A DNA stretch of 64,000 nt from 66-474 sp040255405 (GCA_040255405.1 JBDZUX010000001.1:147208-211207), one strand, 5' to 3'. Shown: positions 7,460 through 16,727, numbered from the stretch's first letter. Notes: generated by a model not told the origin, from the letters alone. A program made the numbers and translations.

Positions 7460-9550
7460 TCAGCCGGCGGCCAGTCGGCGCGCGTCGGTGACATTGGGCA
7501 GCGCCGCCACGCGGGTCAGCAACGACGACAATTCGCCATAGTCATGCACGCGCAGCGTGAAATGCATCGTGAGCTCGCCCAGATCGCCATTGCTGCGGCT
7601 GTCCGAAGCCACGATGCGCGCGCCACTGTTGGCCACCACGTTGGTGACGTCCCGCTGCAGGTCGCGACGGTCGTACCCGACCACGGCGATGTCGACTTCG
7701 TAGGCGCGATCGGGCGCACTGTGCCAGCGAACCTCGATCACCCGCGCGGGATCGCGCACGCGCAACCGCGCCAGCGCGGCACAATCGGCGCGGTGCACGG
7801 TGACGCCGCGTCCGCGCGTGACGTAACCGATGACTTCGTCACCGGGCAGCGGGCGGCAGCAACGCGCCAGCGTCGTCAGCAGGTTGCCGACGCCTTCGAC
7901 CGTCACCGCGCCGGCCTTGCCGGCATCGAACGGCATGCGCCGCAACGGCTTCGCGAACGCCGGTTGCGGCGCCGGCTGGGTTTCCAGCATCGCGCGGGTC
8001 AGCTGCGCGATGCCGATCTCGCCGAGCGCGAGCGCCACCAGCAGGTCGTCGCGGCTCTTGCGCCCGAGCCGGGCCGGCAGGGTTTCCAGCACTTCGTCGG
8101 CAACCCCGAGGCGACGCACTTCGCGCTCCAGCAGCACCTTGCCCGCGGCCACGTTGGCCGCGAGATCCTCGCGACGGAACCACGCGCGCAACTTGCCGCG
8201 CGCGCTGGCAGTAGCGAGATAGCCGAGCTGCGGCGACAGCCAATCGCGGCTGGGCGCGGGTTCGCGCGCGGTAAGGACTTCGATGCGATCGCCGCTGGCG
8301 GGCTGGTGCGTCAGCGGCACGATGCGGCCGTTGACCTTGGCGCCGCGGCAGCGATGCCCGACCATCGTGTGCACGTGATAGGCGAAATCGAGCACCGTTG
8401 CGCCGGCCGGCAGGTCGATCACCTCGCCCTTGGGCGTCAGGAGGTACACGCGGTCCTCGGCCAGCTCCGCGCGCAGTTCGGCCGCCAGCCCCGCGTCGTC
8501 CTCGCCCTCGCCGCGCGTCTCCAGCAGCTTGCGCATCCACGCCACGCGCGCTTGGTAGGCGGCGTCGCCGCCGCCACCTTCCTTGTAGCGCCAGTGCGCG
8601 GCCACGCCGAGTTCGGCGCCGCGATGCATTTCCTCGGTGCGGATCTGCACCTCCAGCGTCTTGCCCTCCGGCCCGATCACGGCCGTGTGCAGCGAGCGGT
8701 AGTTGTTGCCCTTGGGCCTCGCGATGTAGTCGTCGAATTCCTGCGGGATGATCGGCCACAACGCATGCACCACGCCGAGGACCGCGTAGCAGTCGGCCAC
8801 GCTGCGCGTAAGCACGCGCAAGGCGCGGATGTCATACAGCTCCCCGAAACCGATGCGTTTGCGCTGCATCTTCCGCCAGATCGAATAGATGTGCTTGGCG
8901 CGCCCGTCGACACTGGCTTCGATGCCCTGCACGCGCAGCGCCCCGCGCAAGGTGTCGACGCAGCGCGCGATCCACGCTTCGCGATCCGCGCGGCGCTCGT
9001 CCAGCAACGCGGCGATGCGATGGTACGTGTCGGGCCGCAGGTACCGGAATGCCAGGTCTTCCAGCTCCCACTTCCACTGGCCGATGCCGAGGCGGTTGGC
9101 CAGCGGCGCGTGGATGTCGCGGGTGAGCTGCGCGAGTTCGCGTCGCTCGGATTCGGGCAATCCAGCCCCGGCGCGCAGCTTCGCCAACTGCCTTGCCAAC
9201 AACAAATACACCACGCGAAGATCGCGAATGATGGCCAGCAGCAACCGTCGCAGCCCTTCGCTGCCGCCAGCCGCGTCCCGCGACGCGTGCAGCGCCCACA
9301 CGCGTTCGGCCTGTTGCTGGCCGTCCACGAGGCGGCGCAACGATTCCCGCGCACGCGCGCTTTCGCCGAGCCACGCCTGCGGGCGCGCGACGGCAACCGC
9401 GTACCATCCCGCGGCGACGCGGGTCTCCGCGTCGCAACCGACGCCCCGGAGCAATGCGTCGGTCTCGGCCCAAAGCGCGTATTCGTCCGCGGACAAGCTG
9501 GCGACAGGCGCCGCAGTTCCGGAATCGATGTTCGTCAGCGATGGATCCAT
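7460..9550 (-). CDS. relA: GTP pyrophosphokinase RelA (ppGpp synthetase I)
   Basis: A 696-residue RelA/SpoT-family protein that makes (p)ppGpp on starved ribosomes. The N-terminal hydrolase-like region lacks the intact HD motif: where SpoT has HD residues this protein has LLLAIIRDLRVVYLLLARQ, as in monofunctional RelA. The synthetase domain contains HIYSIWRKM, the RelA-type acidic EFDDYIARPK and LEVQIRTEEMHRGAELG. TGS (DRVYLLTPKGEVIDLPAGAT), a zinc-finger-like region with RCCRPLPGDE, and a C-terminal ACT domain follow. The chosen ATG begins MDPSLTNIDS; the frame continues to 9637 without family sequence. The TPR gene follows downstream; a secreted-protein gene is divergent. Confidence 0.92.
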   Translation of the reverse strand: MDPSLTNIDSGTAAPVASLSADEYALWAETDALLRGVGCDAETRVAAGWYAVAVARPQAWLGESARARESLRRLVDGQQQAERVWALHASRDAAGGSEGLRRLLLAIIRDLRVVYLLLARQLAKLRAGAGLPESERRELAQLTRDIHAPLANRLGIGQWKWELEDLAFRYLRPDTYHRIAALLDERRADREAWIARCVDTLRGALRVQGIEASVDGRAKHIYSIWRKMQRKRIGFGELYDIRALRVLTRSVADCYAVLGVVHALWPIIPQEFDDYIARPKGNNYRSLHTAVIGPEGKTLEVQIRTEEMHRGAELGVAAHWRYKEGGGGDAAYQARVAWMRKLLETRGEGEDDAGLAAELRAELAEDRVYLLTPKGEVIDLPAGATVLDFAYHVHTMVGHRCRGAKVNGRIVPLTHQPASGDRIEVLTAREPAPSRDWLSPQLGYLATASARGKLRAWFRREDLAANVAAGKVLLEREVRRLGVADEVLETLPARLGRKSRDDLLVALALGEIGIAQLTRAMLETQPAPQPAFAKPLRRMPFDAGKAGAVTVEGVGNLLTTLARCCRPLPGDEVIGYVTRGRGVTVHRADCAALARLRVRDPARVIEVRWHSAPDRAYEVDIAVVGYDRRDLQRDVTNVVANSGARIVASDSRSNGDLGELTMHFTLRVHDYGELSSLLTRVAALPNVTDARRLAAG

Positions 9551-9661
9551 GGTCGGTATGGCCGGCGCCGGGAAAGGCCGCTGAAAGACGGTCAGTGTAT
9601 CGAGTCGGATGCACCACGTACCCCGTGCGACTTGCACGGGCCACTGCTATTATCGCCGCCC

Positions 9662-10126
9662 ATGCGCACCCGACTGATGTTGCCGGCCGTCTTGGCCCTG
9701 CTGATCACCGCCCTGCCCGCCATGGCGCAACAGTTTTCTTCGCTCGAGGAGCGCATGTCCGCGGCCGACTTCAAGGCTGCAGGGCTCGACAAGCTCACGC
9801 CGCAGGAGCTCCAGAACCTCGACAACTGGCTGCGTACGCACGAGCAGACCAAGATGGTTTCCGCCAGCGGCCAGCCGGTGTTCTATCCGGACAATCAGCC
9901 GCGCGACAAATTCGACACGCACCTGGTCGGGCACTTCAGCGGTTGGGGCGGGCACAGTACGTTCACGCTCGACAATGGCCAGGTCTGGAAGCAGGCCGAA
10001 TCCGGCGCGTATTCCTGCCCCGACATCGACAATCCCGAGGTGACCCTCAAGCCGATGATCCTTGGCAGTTGGCTGATGTACGTGCAGGGCTGCAACCAGA
10101 GCGTGCGCGTCGAACGCGTGAAATAA
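9662..10126 (+). CDS. Conserved secreted protein of unknown function
   Basis: A 154-residue protein with a signal peptide (residues 1-22, cleavage after AMA). The mature part starts QQFSSLEERMS and contains an FxxAGLDKLTPQELxxLDxWL helix. Two cysteines near the C-terminus could form a disulfide in the periplasm. Such proteins recur as hypotheticals in Xanthomonadales; I do not recognise a named domain. It is divergent from relA, separated by about 110 bases. The start is the only one giving a signal peptide; the frame is open much further upstream only because it lies antisense to relA. Confidence 0.7.
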   Translation: MRTRLMLPAVLALLITALPAMAQQFSSLEERMSAADFKAAGLDKLTPQELQNLDNWLRTHEQTKMVSASGQPVFYPDNQPRDKFDTHLVGHFSGWGGHSTFTLDNGQVWKQAESGAYSCPDIDNPEVTLKPMILGSWLMYVQGCNQSVRVERVK

Positions 10127-10218
10127 CGCCTGCGGTCCCCACATCCCGATCTGTCTTTCCCGTGTCCTTGCGGGCATGATGGCTGCGAACGCGCCACCCG
10201 GCGCGCGAGGATCGTGAC

Positions 10219-10638
10219 GTGCTGGAAGTCTGGCTGCCGCTGCTTGGGTTCATGGTGTTGATCGGGTCGTGGTACCACGTGCTGCGGCTGCGCGAACGCG
10301 CGACGGCACACGCGCGGCGCCTGTGCGAACTGCACGGCGTGCAACTGCTCGACGACAGCGTGGCATTGCACCGTCTGCGCATGGGCTGGCGGCGCGGCGC
10401 ACTGCACGTGATGCGCGAATACCGATTCGAGACCAGCCGCGGTGGCGACGATCGCCAATCCGCCAGCGTTAGCCTCTTGGGCGACCGCATCGTGGGCGAA
10501 CGCATGCCCGCGCACGCGAGACCCGAGACCGCCGCCGTCCCCGTTCCCGCGGCGTACGGCGCGCCGCCGGCGCAGGCTGCACCCGATGCCGGCAACAAGA
10601 TCGTGCCGATCACGCGTGCGCGAAGGACGCTGCACTGA
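10219..10638 (+). CDS. DUF3301 domain-containing protein
   Basis: A 139-residue protein starting with GTG. An N-terminal hydrophobic segment (WLPLLGFMVLIGSWY, residues 5-19) precedes a soluble domain with RRLCELHGVQLLDDSVAL and a YRFE-containing strand, characteristic of DUF3301, a small membrane-associated family of gammaproteobacteria with no assigned function. The C-terminal 40 residues are proline/alanine-rich and low in complexity. It follows the secreted protein gene by about 90 bases on the same strand. Confidence 0.75.
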   Translation: MLEVWLPLLGFMVLIGSWYHVLRLRERATAHARRLCELHGVQLLDDSVALHRLRMGWRRGALHVMREYRFETSRGGDDRQSASVSLLGDRIVGERMPAHARPETAAVPVPAAYGAPPAQAAPDAGNKIVPITRARRTLH

Positions 10639-10850
10639 CCTCCGCCCAACTTTCCACACGCTTGCGCGTGGTGTGGCGCGTCCGCGAATGTTGCGCCGGG
10701 TGACGTTGGGCCGCTCTCCGAAGGTTGCTGACCCCGGACTTGATCCCGGGGAAGCCCAACGTGAGTCGCGGGAAATCGCTGGGCTTCCGCCGATGAAGCC
10801 GGCGTCAGCCCAACCTGCGGACTGCGAGGCAACGACGCGCTACGCGTGGG
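10639..10850. repeat. Repeat-rich spacer between DUF3301 gene and sspB
   Basis: Contains the CCCCGG-ACTTGAT-CCCGGGG palindrome (10732-10751) plus alternating AAGCCCAAC / GCTGGGCTTCC words in both orientations (10751-10815), which can fold on each other. Such 'AGCCCAAC' words are frequent in intergenic repeats of Xanthomonadales. It lies between convergent genes, so it may help end transcription. Confidence 0.45.
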
Positions 10851-11372
10851 TCATTTCACCACGTGCAGGCTGGGCTTGCCCTTCGGACGCGGCTTGTCCG
10901 GCTGGTCGCCGCCATCGCCCTTTTCGCCCTCGACGTCGGACAGGAATGCGTCCTGCGCCGAGTCGGGCACGGCCTGCAGCGGAGGCACGGCGGGCCTGGC
11001 GGGTGATGCATCCGCGGACGGCGCGGACGAAGCCGTGCCCGCCGCGTCCTCGGCCAGCAGCATGCCCTGGCCGTTTTCGCGCGCGTAGATCGCCTGCACG
11101 GCTGCGACCGGCACGCTGACCGCGTGGCTGACGCCGCCGAAGCGCGCCATGAAGGTGATCACGTCATTGCCCATGTCGAGCCGGGCGATCGCACGCGGCG
11201 CGAGGTTCAGCACGACCCGGCCGTCGCTGACGGCCTGCGGCGGCACCTGCACGCCCGGCTTGAGGGCATCGACCACGATGTACGGCGTGAGCCCGTTGTC
11301 GCAGATCCACTCGTGCACCGCTCGCAACAGATACGGACGGTTCGAAGTCATGGCGGGGGTTTGTTCGGTCAC
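10851..11372 (-). CDS. sspB: ClpXP protease specificity-enhancing factor SspB
   Basis: A 173-residue SspB adaptor, which tethers ssrA-tagged and other substrates to ClpX. The family core is clear: RPYLLRAVHEWI (about residues 12-23), TPYIVVD, GRVVLNLAPRAI, FMARFGG and VSVPVAAVQAIYARENGQGM. A flexible acidic tail follows, and the end (RPKGKPSLHVVK) matches the ClpX-binding XB tail of E. coli SspB. The GTG start overlaps the sspA stop (GTGA), suggesting coupled translation, and gives about the N-terminal length of E. coli SspB. ATG 11351 is the alternative. Confidence 0.93.
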   Translation of the reverse strand: MTEQTPAMTSNRPYLLRAVHEWICDNGLTPYIVVDALKPGVQVPPQAVSDGRVVLNLAPRAIARLDMGNDVITFMARFGGVSHAVSVPVAAVQAIYARENGQGMLLAEDAAGTASSAPSADASPARPAVPPLQAVPDSAQDAFLSDVEGEKGDGGDQPDKPRPKGKPSLHVVK

Positions 11373-11995
11373 AACTCGCCCAGCATGCGCTCTTCGGTCG
11401 TGAGGCTTCGCGCAAAGCCCTGGCTCCGGAACAAGCGCTCACCGTAATCGACGATCGGCTTGGCTTCCTTGGGCAGCGACACCCCCAGCGAAGGCAGGCG
11501 CCACACCACCGGTGCAACGAGGCAATCGGCGAGGCTGATTTCCGGATTCAGGAAGAACTTCGCGGCCTTGAACAGCGGCAGCGCGGCCATGAGGTGGTCG
11601 CAGAGCCGTTTGCGAGCCGCCTCGGCGGCTCGTCCGCCGGCACGGATGTTGGCCACTTCCGGCACCCAGTCGCGCTCGATCCGCACGCAGGCGAGACGCA
11701 GGCGCGCACGCGACAGCGGATCGACCGGCATCAGCGGTGGGTGCGGATAGCGTTCGTCGATGTACTCGCAGACCACGTCGGGTTCGTACAGGACCATGTC
11801 GCGATCCTGCAGGGTCGGGGTGTCGCCGTACGGATTGATCGAAAGCAGCTCTTCGTGGGGCTTGCCGGGCGGCACTTCCACGCGGTCGTAGACCACGCCC
11901 TTGGCGGCCAACACCAACCGCACGCGGTGCGACTGCACGTCGTCCGGTGCGGTGAACAAGGTCAGCACGGTGCGGGTATGCGCGGTTTGGATCAT
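11369..11995 (-). CDS. sspA: Stringent starvation protein A (GST-fold regulator)
   Basis: A 208-residue SspA with a glutathione-S-transferase fold: an N-terminal thioredoxin-like domain (VLTLFTAPDDVQSHRVRLVLAAKGV), INPYGDTPTLQDRDMVLYEPDVVCEYIDERYPHPPL, split over the usual cis-Pro turn, and a helical C-terminal domain. SspA binds RNA polymerase and affects stationary-phase and stress genes; it lacks GST catalytic residues. It forms an operon with sspB through a four-base overlap and lies about 100 bases downstream of petC on the same strand, an arrangement found in other gammaproteobacteria. Confidence 0.92.
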   Translation of the reverse strand: MIQTAHTRTVLTLFTAPDDVQSHRVRLVLAAKGVVYDRVEVPPGKPHEELLSINPYGDTPTLQDRDMVLYEPDVVCEYIDERYPHPPLMPVDPLSRARLRLACVRIERDWVPEVANIRAGGRAAEAARKRLCDHLMAALPLFKAAKFFLNPEISLADCLVAPVVWRLPSLGVSLPKEAKPIVDYGERLFRSQGFARSLTTEERMLGEL

Positions 11996-12099
11996 GCCAG
12001 TGTCCCCTTTGGGCGATCAGGGCCTGCTTGCAGGCCCCAGGTCCGGTGACGCGACAGTCCCGGGTCTGGGCATTGCCGGGCGGGTGCTGCGCCCGCCCG

Positions 12100-12867
12100 T
12101 CAATGCACGTCCTTCCAGTATTCTTTTTTCAGCACCAGGGCGAACAGGGTGAAAAGTACCAGATAAATCACCACCCACGCACCGATGCGACTGCGCACCA
12201 GTTCGTCCGGAGCGGACACGTAGGCCAGGAACGCGGTGAGGTCGCGCACGGCCCGGTCGTACTGCGCGGGCGTCATGCTGCCCGGCCGCGCGAGCTTCAA
12301 TTCCTTGACCGTGGCCGGGTTCCCGCCTTCGGGCGGGTTCATCACCGCCACCTGCTCGCCCTGCAGCTGCCACAGCGGGAACGGCATCGCGACGTTCGGG
12401 AACACCGTATTGTTCCAGCCGCTGTTGGTCGCGGGATCGAGGTAGAACGCCTTGAGGTAGGCCGAAACCCAGTCCGCGCCCTTGGCGCTGACTTCCAGCG
12501 ACAAGTCCGGCGGCACCTTGCCGAACCACTTCTCGGCATCGGCCTCGGGCATCGCCGACACGATCGGCTCGCCGAACTTGGCGTCGGTGAAGTTGAGGTT
12601 CTCCATCACCTGCTTTTCGGTGAGGCCGAGCCCGTCCGCCATTTGCGAATAGCGCAGGTACTTCAGCGAATGGCAGCCCACGCAGTAGTTCATGAACAGG
12701 CGCGCGCCACGCTGCAGCGACGCCTGGTCGTGCACGTTGACGTTGGCGTTGGGGTAACCGCCACCCTCTTCCGCGAGCGCGGAGGGCGAGGCAGCCAGCG
12801 CCACGGCGAGCGTGACCAGCAGGGCCGAGAGGGTGCGCATGGGCGCGCGGAAAGTCTTGTCAGTCAT
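12100..12867 (-). CDS. petC: Ubiquinol-cytochrome c reductase, cytochrome c1 subunit
   Basis: A 255-residue cytochrome c1 of the bc1 complex, passing electrons from the Rieske protein to cytochrome c at the periplasmic face. A signal peptide (residues about 10-32, ending ALA) precedes the covalent heme site CVGCH (about 62-66) in RLFMNYCVGCHSLKYLRYSQM. A downstream methionine ligand region (FPLWQLQGE and following) and a C-terminal membrane anchor (WVVIYLVLFTLFALVLKKEYW) complete the family pattern. The ATG overlaps the end of petB by eight bases. ATG 12840 is an alternative start just before the signal peptide. Confidence 0.93.
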   Translation of the reverse strand: MTDKTFRAPMRTLSALLVTLAVALAASPSALAEEGGGYPNANVNVHDQASLQRGARLFMNYCVGCHSLKYLRYSQMADGLGLTEKQVMENLNFTDAKFGEPIVSAMPEADAEKWFGKVPPDLSLEVSAKGADWVSAYLKAFYLDPATNSGWNNTVFPNVAMPFPLWQLQGEQVAVMNPPEGGNPATVKELKLARPGSMTPAQYDRAVRDLTAFLAYVSAPDELVRSRIGAWVVIYLVLFTLFALVLKKEYWKDVH

Positions 12868-14128
12868 GCGTGCTCACCCTTTCCGGAACCGGCTTGGTTT
12901 TCTCCAATCCGAAGAACGTATAGACCCACAGGAACGCGAAGAACGCGAAGTACAGGACCACCAGGGTCCGGCCGAACAGGTTCTCGATGGTGGTGATGTC
13001 GGCGTTGGGGCCGAAGATGGACACGATCCAGCCCGGCGTGAGGTCGGCGCCGATCGCGCACAGCAGGATGAACACGATCGCGAAGATCGTCAGCGCCACC
13101 TTGTAGGCAACACCGCGGTAGCGGACCGACTTGACCTGGCCGCGATCGAGCCATGGCACCAGGAACAGCACGATGATCGAAAGCGCCAGGGCGATCACGC
13201 CCCAGCCCTTGCTCGGGATCATCCGCAGGATCGCGTAGAACGGCGAGAAGTACCACACCGGCTTGATGGTGGCGGGCGTGACGAGATCGTTGGCCGGGAT
13301 CGAGTTGTCGTGTTCGAGGAAGAACCCGCCCACGGTCGGTTCGAAGAAGATGATGATCGCGCAGATGATCAGGAACACGCCGACGCCGACCAGGTCCTTC
13401 AGCGTGTAGTACGGGTGGAAGGGGATGCCGTCCAGCGGGTGGCCATCCGGGCCCTTGCGCTTCTTGATCTCGACCCCGTCGGGATTGTTGGAACCCACTT
13501 CATGCAGCGCGCCCAGGTGCAGCACCACCAGCAGCAGCAACACCAGCGGCAGCGCGACCACGTGCAGCGCGAAGAACCGGTTGAGCGTGGGATCGGACGG
13601 CACGAAGCTGCCCATGATCCAGTCCACCAGCTGCGCGCCGATCACCGGCACCGCGCTGAACAGGGTGATGATCACCTTCGCGCCCCAGAACGACATGTTG
13701 CCCCACGGCAACACGTAACCCATGAAGGCTTCGGCCATCAGCGCCAGGAAGATCAGCATGCCGAGCAGCCACACCAGCTCGCGCGGCTTCTTGAACGAGC
13801 CGTACATCAATCCGCGGAACATGTGCAGGTACACCACGATGAAGAACATCGATGCACCGGTGACGTGCATGTAGCGCACCAGCCAGCCCCAACGCACGTC
13901 GCGCATGATGTATTGCACGGAATCGAACGCACCGGCGGCGGTCGGCGTGTAGAACATCGTCAGGAAGATGCCCGTGACGATCTGGTTCACCAGCACCAGC
14001 AGCGCCAGCGAACCGAAGTAATACATGACGTTGAAATTCTTGGGCGCGTAGTAGCCCGTCATGTGCTTCGTGTAGACCGCACCCAGCCCCGGGGTGCGCT
14101 CGTTGAACCATTGCGTGAACGCGCCCAT
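12860..14128 (-). CDS. petB: Ubiquinol-cytochrome c reductase, cytochrome b subunit
   Basis: A 422-residue cytochrome b, the core membrane subunit of the bc1 complex. Eight or so transmembrane helices are evident, with heme-ligating histidines in paired motifs (RYMHVTGASMFFIVVYLHMFR and, further on, RFFALHVVALPLVLLLLVVLH; each is the central part only). The Qo-site PPVE-type loop is represented by the region after FGANTL-like insertions near NDLVTPATIKPVWYF. Position between petA and petC, with one-base and eight-base overlaps, confirms the operon. Confidence 0.94.
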   Translation of the reverse strand: MGAFTQWFNERTPGLGAVYTKHMTGYYAPKNFNVMYYFGSLALLVLVNQIVTGIFLTMFYTPTAAGAFDSVQYIMRDVRWGWLVRYMHVTGASMFFIVVYLHMFRGLMYGSFKKPRELVWLLGMLIFLALMAEAFMGYVLPWGNMSFWGAKVIITLFSAVPVIGAQLVDWIMGSFVPSDPTLNRFFALHVVALPLVLLLLVVLHLGALHEVGSNNPDGVEIKKRKGPDGHPLDGIPFHPYYTLKDLVGVGVFLIICAIIIFFEPTVGGFFLEHDNSIPANDLVTPATIKPVWYFSPFYAILRMIPSKGWGVIALALSIIVLFLVPWLDRGQVKSVRYRGVAYKVALTIFAIVFILLCAIGADLTPGWIVSIFGPNADITTIENLFGRTLVVLYFAFFAFLWVYTFFGLEKTKPVPERVSTHD

Positions 14129-14724
14129 TACGCGGCTCCTTTCGGATCGACGCCGATCTGGATGTGGGTGTCATCGACGAAGTGGTACGGCGGCACCACC
14201 ATGTTCAGCGGCGCAGGCACCCCGTCGTAAACGCGCGCGGCGATGTCGTAGCGCGAGTGGTGGCAGGGGCAGTAGAAGCCGCCCTTCCAGTTCGGGTCGA
14301 ACGATTCGGGCTTCACCTCGCCCTTGTAGTCGGGTACGCAGCCCAGGTGGGTGCAGATGCCGATCAGGACCATCCATTCGGGTTTGATGGAACGCGTGGC
14401 GTTCTGGCAATACTTGGGCTGCTCGGACTCGTTCGACTGCGGGTCGCGCAGTAGCGGATCCTGCTTGGGCAGCCATTCCAGCTGCTCCCTGGTGCGGTTG
14501 ACCACGAAGATCGGCTGGCTGCGCCAGGCCACGCGGATCATCTGGCCCTTTTCGATCTTGCCGATCGCGATGGTCACCGGGGCGCCGGCTGATTCGGCCC
14601 GCGCGCTTGGCAACCAGGTTTCGACGAACGGAATGGCCGTGATGACCAAACCGGCGCCGCCGATCACGGCGGTGGACGCCGTGAGGAACCTGCGTCGACC
14701 CTTGTTGATGCTTTCGTCCGCCAT
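14128..14724 (-). CDS. petA: Ubiquinol-cytochrome c reductase, Rieske iron-sulfur subunit
   Basis: A 198-residue Rieske protein carrying the 2Fe-2S centre of bc1. A Tat signal (RRRFLTASTA, about residues 10-19) and one membrane helix are followed by the cluster motifs CTHLGC and CPCHHS, with the expected two cysteines and two histidines. The ATG at 14724 has a strong ribosome-binding site (GGAGAGG) nine bases upstream; the frame stays open to 14886 but the extra residues are not Rieske-like. The stop shares one base with petB. A sigma-70-like promoter lies at 14858-14886. Confidence 0.94.
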   Translation of the reverse strand: MADESINKGRRRFLTASTAVIGGAGLVITAIPFVETWLPSARAESAGAPVTIAIGKIEKGQMIRVAWRSQPIFVVNRTREQLEWLPKQDPLLRDPQSNESEQPKYCQNATRSIKPEWMVLIGICTHLGCVPDYKGEVKPESFDPNWKGGFYCPCHHSRYDIAARVYDGVPAPLNMVVPPYHFVDDTHIQIGVDPKGAA

Positions 14725-14857
14725 CAGCCTCTCCGCACTGCTTGCAGTCGCGGCCTTGAACCGCGCCGCGGTTGGTGTTGTCCGACGATGCGCACGGAAC
14801 CGACGAACGGCCGGCACGGCCGCAGTCCCGTCGCCCTTCGGGCCCCAAAATCGTGTT

Positions 14858-14886
14858 AGTTTAGCGTTCGCCTCGTGAGCGCACAA
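14858..14886 (-). promoter_or_regulatory. Likely sigma-70 promoter of petABC
   Basis: On the minus strand TTGTGC (14881-14886) and TAAACT (14858-14863) are separated by 17 bases, upstream of petA. It lies in the divergent gap between petA and the DegS-like gene. Predicted from sequence only. Confidence 0.45.
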
Positions 14887-14915
14887 TCCGACGGCGCTCG
14901 ACGGGACCTCCGTTC

Positions 14916-16091
14916 ATGCTTCGCAAGCTCCGCCCGCTCCTGTTCATCCTGCAATTCGTGGTGGTGGGTCTTGCGGCCGCCTTTCTGATCAGTCTCGCGT
15001 GGCCGGGCGTGGGGGCACACCTGCGCGAGAGCCTGCACGGCGGACGCCCCGCGACGGTCGACCCGCGTCCGGCCTCCGATACGCCGGCGCATGGTCCGGC
15101 TTCCTACGCCGGTGCGGTCGCCAAGGCAGCCCCGGCGGTGGTGAACATCTATGCCGACAAGACCGTCACCGAACGGCCGCTGGCGGTATTTCCCGATCCG
15201 ATCCTGCAGCGGCTATGGGGTGGCATGGCCGGCCCGGCGCTGAAGCGCCGCGAACAAAGCCTGGGTTCCGGCGTGATCTTCACCTCCGACGGCTACGTGC
15301 TCACCAACAACCACGTGATTTCCGGCGCCGACGACATCCAGGTGCTGCTGCACGACGGCCGGGTCGCGCATGCCCGGGTGATCGGCACCGATCCGGACAC
15401 CGACCTCGCGGTGCTGAAGATCGACGCCGGCACCCTGCCCACGATCGAGGTCGACGGCGAAACCCCACGGGTCGGCGATGTGGTGCTGGCGATCGGCAAC
15501 CCGTTCGGCATCGGCCAGACGGTGACGATGGGCATCGTCAGCGCGTTGCAGCGACAGCTGGTGCTCTCGCCCTACGAAGATTTCATCCAGACCGACGCGG
15601 CCATCAACTCCGGCAATTCCGGCGGCGCGCTGGTTAACGCCGACGGTGAACTGATCGGCATCAACACTGCAATGTTCGACCGCGATGCCGGTGCGCAAGG
15701 CATCGGCTTCGCGATTCCGGTGCGCACCGCCAAGCGCGTGCTGGAACAGATCGTGGAGCACGGCCGGGTCGTACGCGGCTGGCTCGGCGTGGAGGTCGGC
15801 AATGTGATGATCTCCGCCGATTCCGGGCTGCCGGCCGCCGCGCGCGGCGCGATGGTGGTGGACGTCTACCCGGGCGGCCCGGCGGCCCAGGCGGGGCTGC
15901 AGCCGGGCGACGTGCTGCTGCAGATGGACAAGCAGCCGATCATCGACCCGGCCGGCCTGCGCACCCGCGAGGCGGAAATGGCACCCGGCAGCAAGGTCGC
16001 GATCTCCGGCCTGCGCGCGGGCGAACCGTTCCATGCCCAAGTGGTATTGGCGCAGCGGCCCTCGTTCCGGCAAACCACGCCGCGCGGGTAG
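14916..16091 (+). CDS. degS: DegS-like periplasmic serine protease (S1C, one PDZ domain)
   Basis: A 391-residue HtrA-family protease anchored by one N-terminal membrane helix (LFILQFVVVGLAAAFLISLA, about residues 9-28). The catalytic triad is His133 (TNNHVIS), Asp163 (DTDLAVLKID) and Ser235 (NSGNSGGAL). A single PDZ domain follows (about 280-375, with GWLGVEVGN and GGPAAQAGLQPGDVLLQM). One PDZ plus an N-terminal anchor fits DegS/AlgW, which cleaves anti-sigma-E when outer-membrane proteins misfold, rather than DegP/DegQ with two PDZ domains. It is divergent from petABC. The family is certain; the DegS role is inferred from architecture. Confidence 0.85.
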   Translation: MLRKLRPLLFILQFVVVGLAAAFLISLAWPGVGAHLRESLHGGRPATVDPRPASDTPAHGPASYAGAVAKAAPAVVNIYADKTVTERPLAVFPDPILQRLWGGMAGPALKRREQSLGSGVIFTSDGYVLTNNHVISGADDIQVLLHDGRVAHARVIGTDPDTDLAVLKIDAGTLPTIEVDGETPRVGDVVLAIGNPFGIGQTVTMGIVSALQRQLVLSPYEDFIQTDAAINSGNSGGALVNADGELIGINTAMFDRDAGAQGIGFAIPVRTAKRVLEQIVEHGRVVRGWLGVEVGNVMISADSGLPAAARGAMVVDVYPGGPAAQAGLQPGDVLLQMDKQPIIDPAGLRTREAEMAPGSKVAISGLRAGEPFHAQVVLAQRPSFRQTTPRG

Positions 16092-16166
16092 TCAGGCTGG
16101 GCTCCAGTGCATCCAGCCCGACCCGCGGAAGCACAGCCAATCAACAGCGGATCGATGCACAGGCGA

Positions 16167-16727
16167 TCAATAGCGCAGCAGCGATTGCAGCGGTACACGC
16201 GCGGGCCAACGCGCGCGCGCCTCGAGGAAATCCAGCTCGATCACCACGCCGGCGCCCAGCACGCTGGCGCCGAGGGCCGCCACCAGTTCGCGCGCCGCCG
16301 CCAAGGTGCCCCCAGTGGCCAGCACGTCGTCGACGATCAGCACGCGCGCGCCGGGAACGAGCGCGTCTTCGTGGATTTCCAGCCGCGCCTTGCCGTATTC
16401 CAGCCCGAAATCGACGCCGCGTGTCGCGGCCGGCAACTTGCCGGCCTTGCGCAGCGGCACGAAGCCGGCCTCCAGCGCGCGCGCCAGCGCCGCGCCAAAG
16501 ATGAAGCCGCGTGCCTCGATGCCGCATACCACGTCGACCTTGCCGCTGCGCCACGGCGCGGCCAACGCATCCACGCAATCGCGAAACGTCGCCGCCTCGG
16601 CCAGCAACGGCGTGATGTCCTTGAACAGCACGCCCGGCGACGGAAAATCGGGCACGTCGCGGATATGCGCGGCAAGCCGCGCGCGCAGCGCGTCATCGAT
16701 CTGCGCGCTGGCCGCACCCGCGTTCAA
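16167..16727 (-). CDS. apt: Adenine phosphoribosyltransferase (TTG start)
   Basis: A 186-residue type I phosphoribosyltransferase converting adenine and PRPP to AMP. Signature regions are IRDVPDFPSPGVLFKDITPL, the ARGFIFGAALA loop, FVPLRKAGKLP and the PRPP motif VLIVDDVLATGGT (about residues 117-129). I place the start at TTG 16727, where TTGA overlaps the stop of the DUF2007 gene: the frame remains open to 17018, but those upstream residues are the DUF2007 gene read out of frame. No ATG or GTG exists in a sensible position. The predicted N-terminus is near the usual family length. Confidence 0.88.
   Translation of the reverse strand: MNAGAASAQIDDALRARLAAHIRDVPDFPSPGVLFKDITPLLAEAATFRDCVDALAAPWRSGKVDVVCGIEARGFIFGAALARALEAGFVPLRKAGKLPAATRGVDFGLEYGKARLEIHEDALVPGARVLIVDDVLATGGTLAAARELVAALGASVLGAGVVIELDFLEARARWPARVPLQSLLRY

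Noticed and set aside
9600..9661. TATTAT at about 9650 as a -10 box for the secreted protein
   Set aside because: No -35 hexamer at a workable distance.
12812..14230. Long plus-strand frame opposite petB and petA
   Set aside because: Histidine/glutamate/aspartate-rich shadow of cytochrome b codons; the minus-strand gene is certain.
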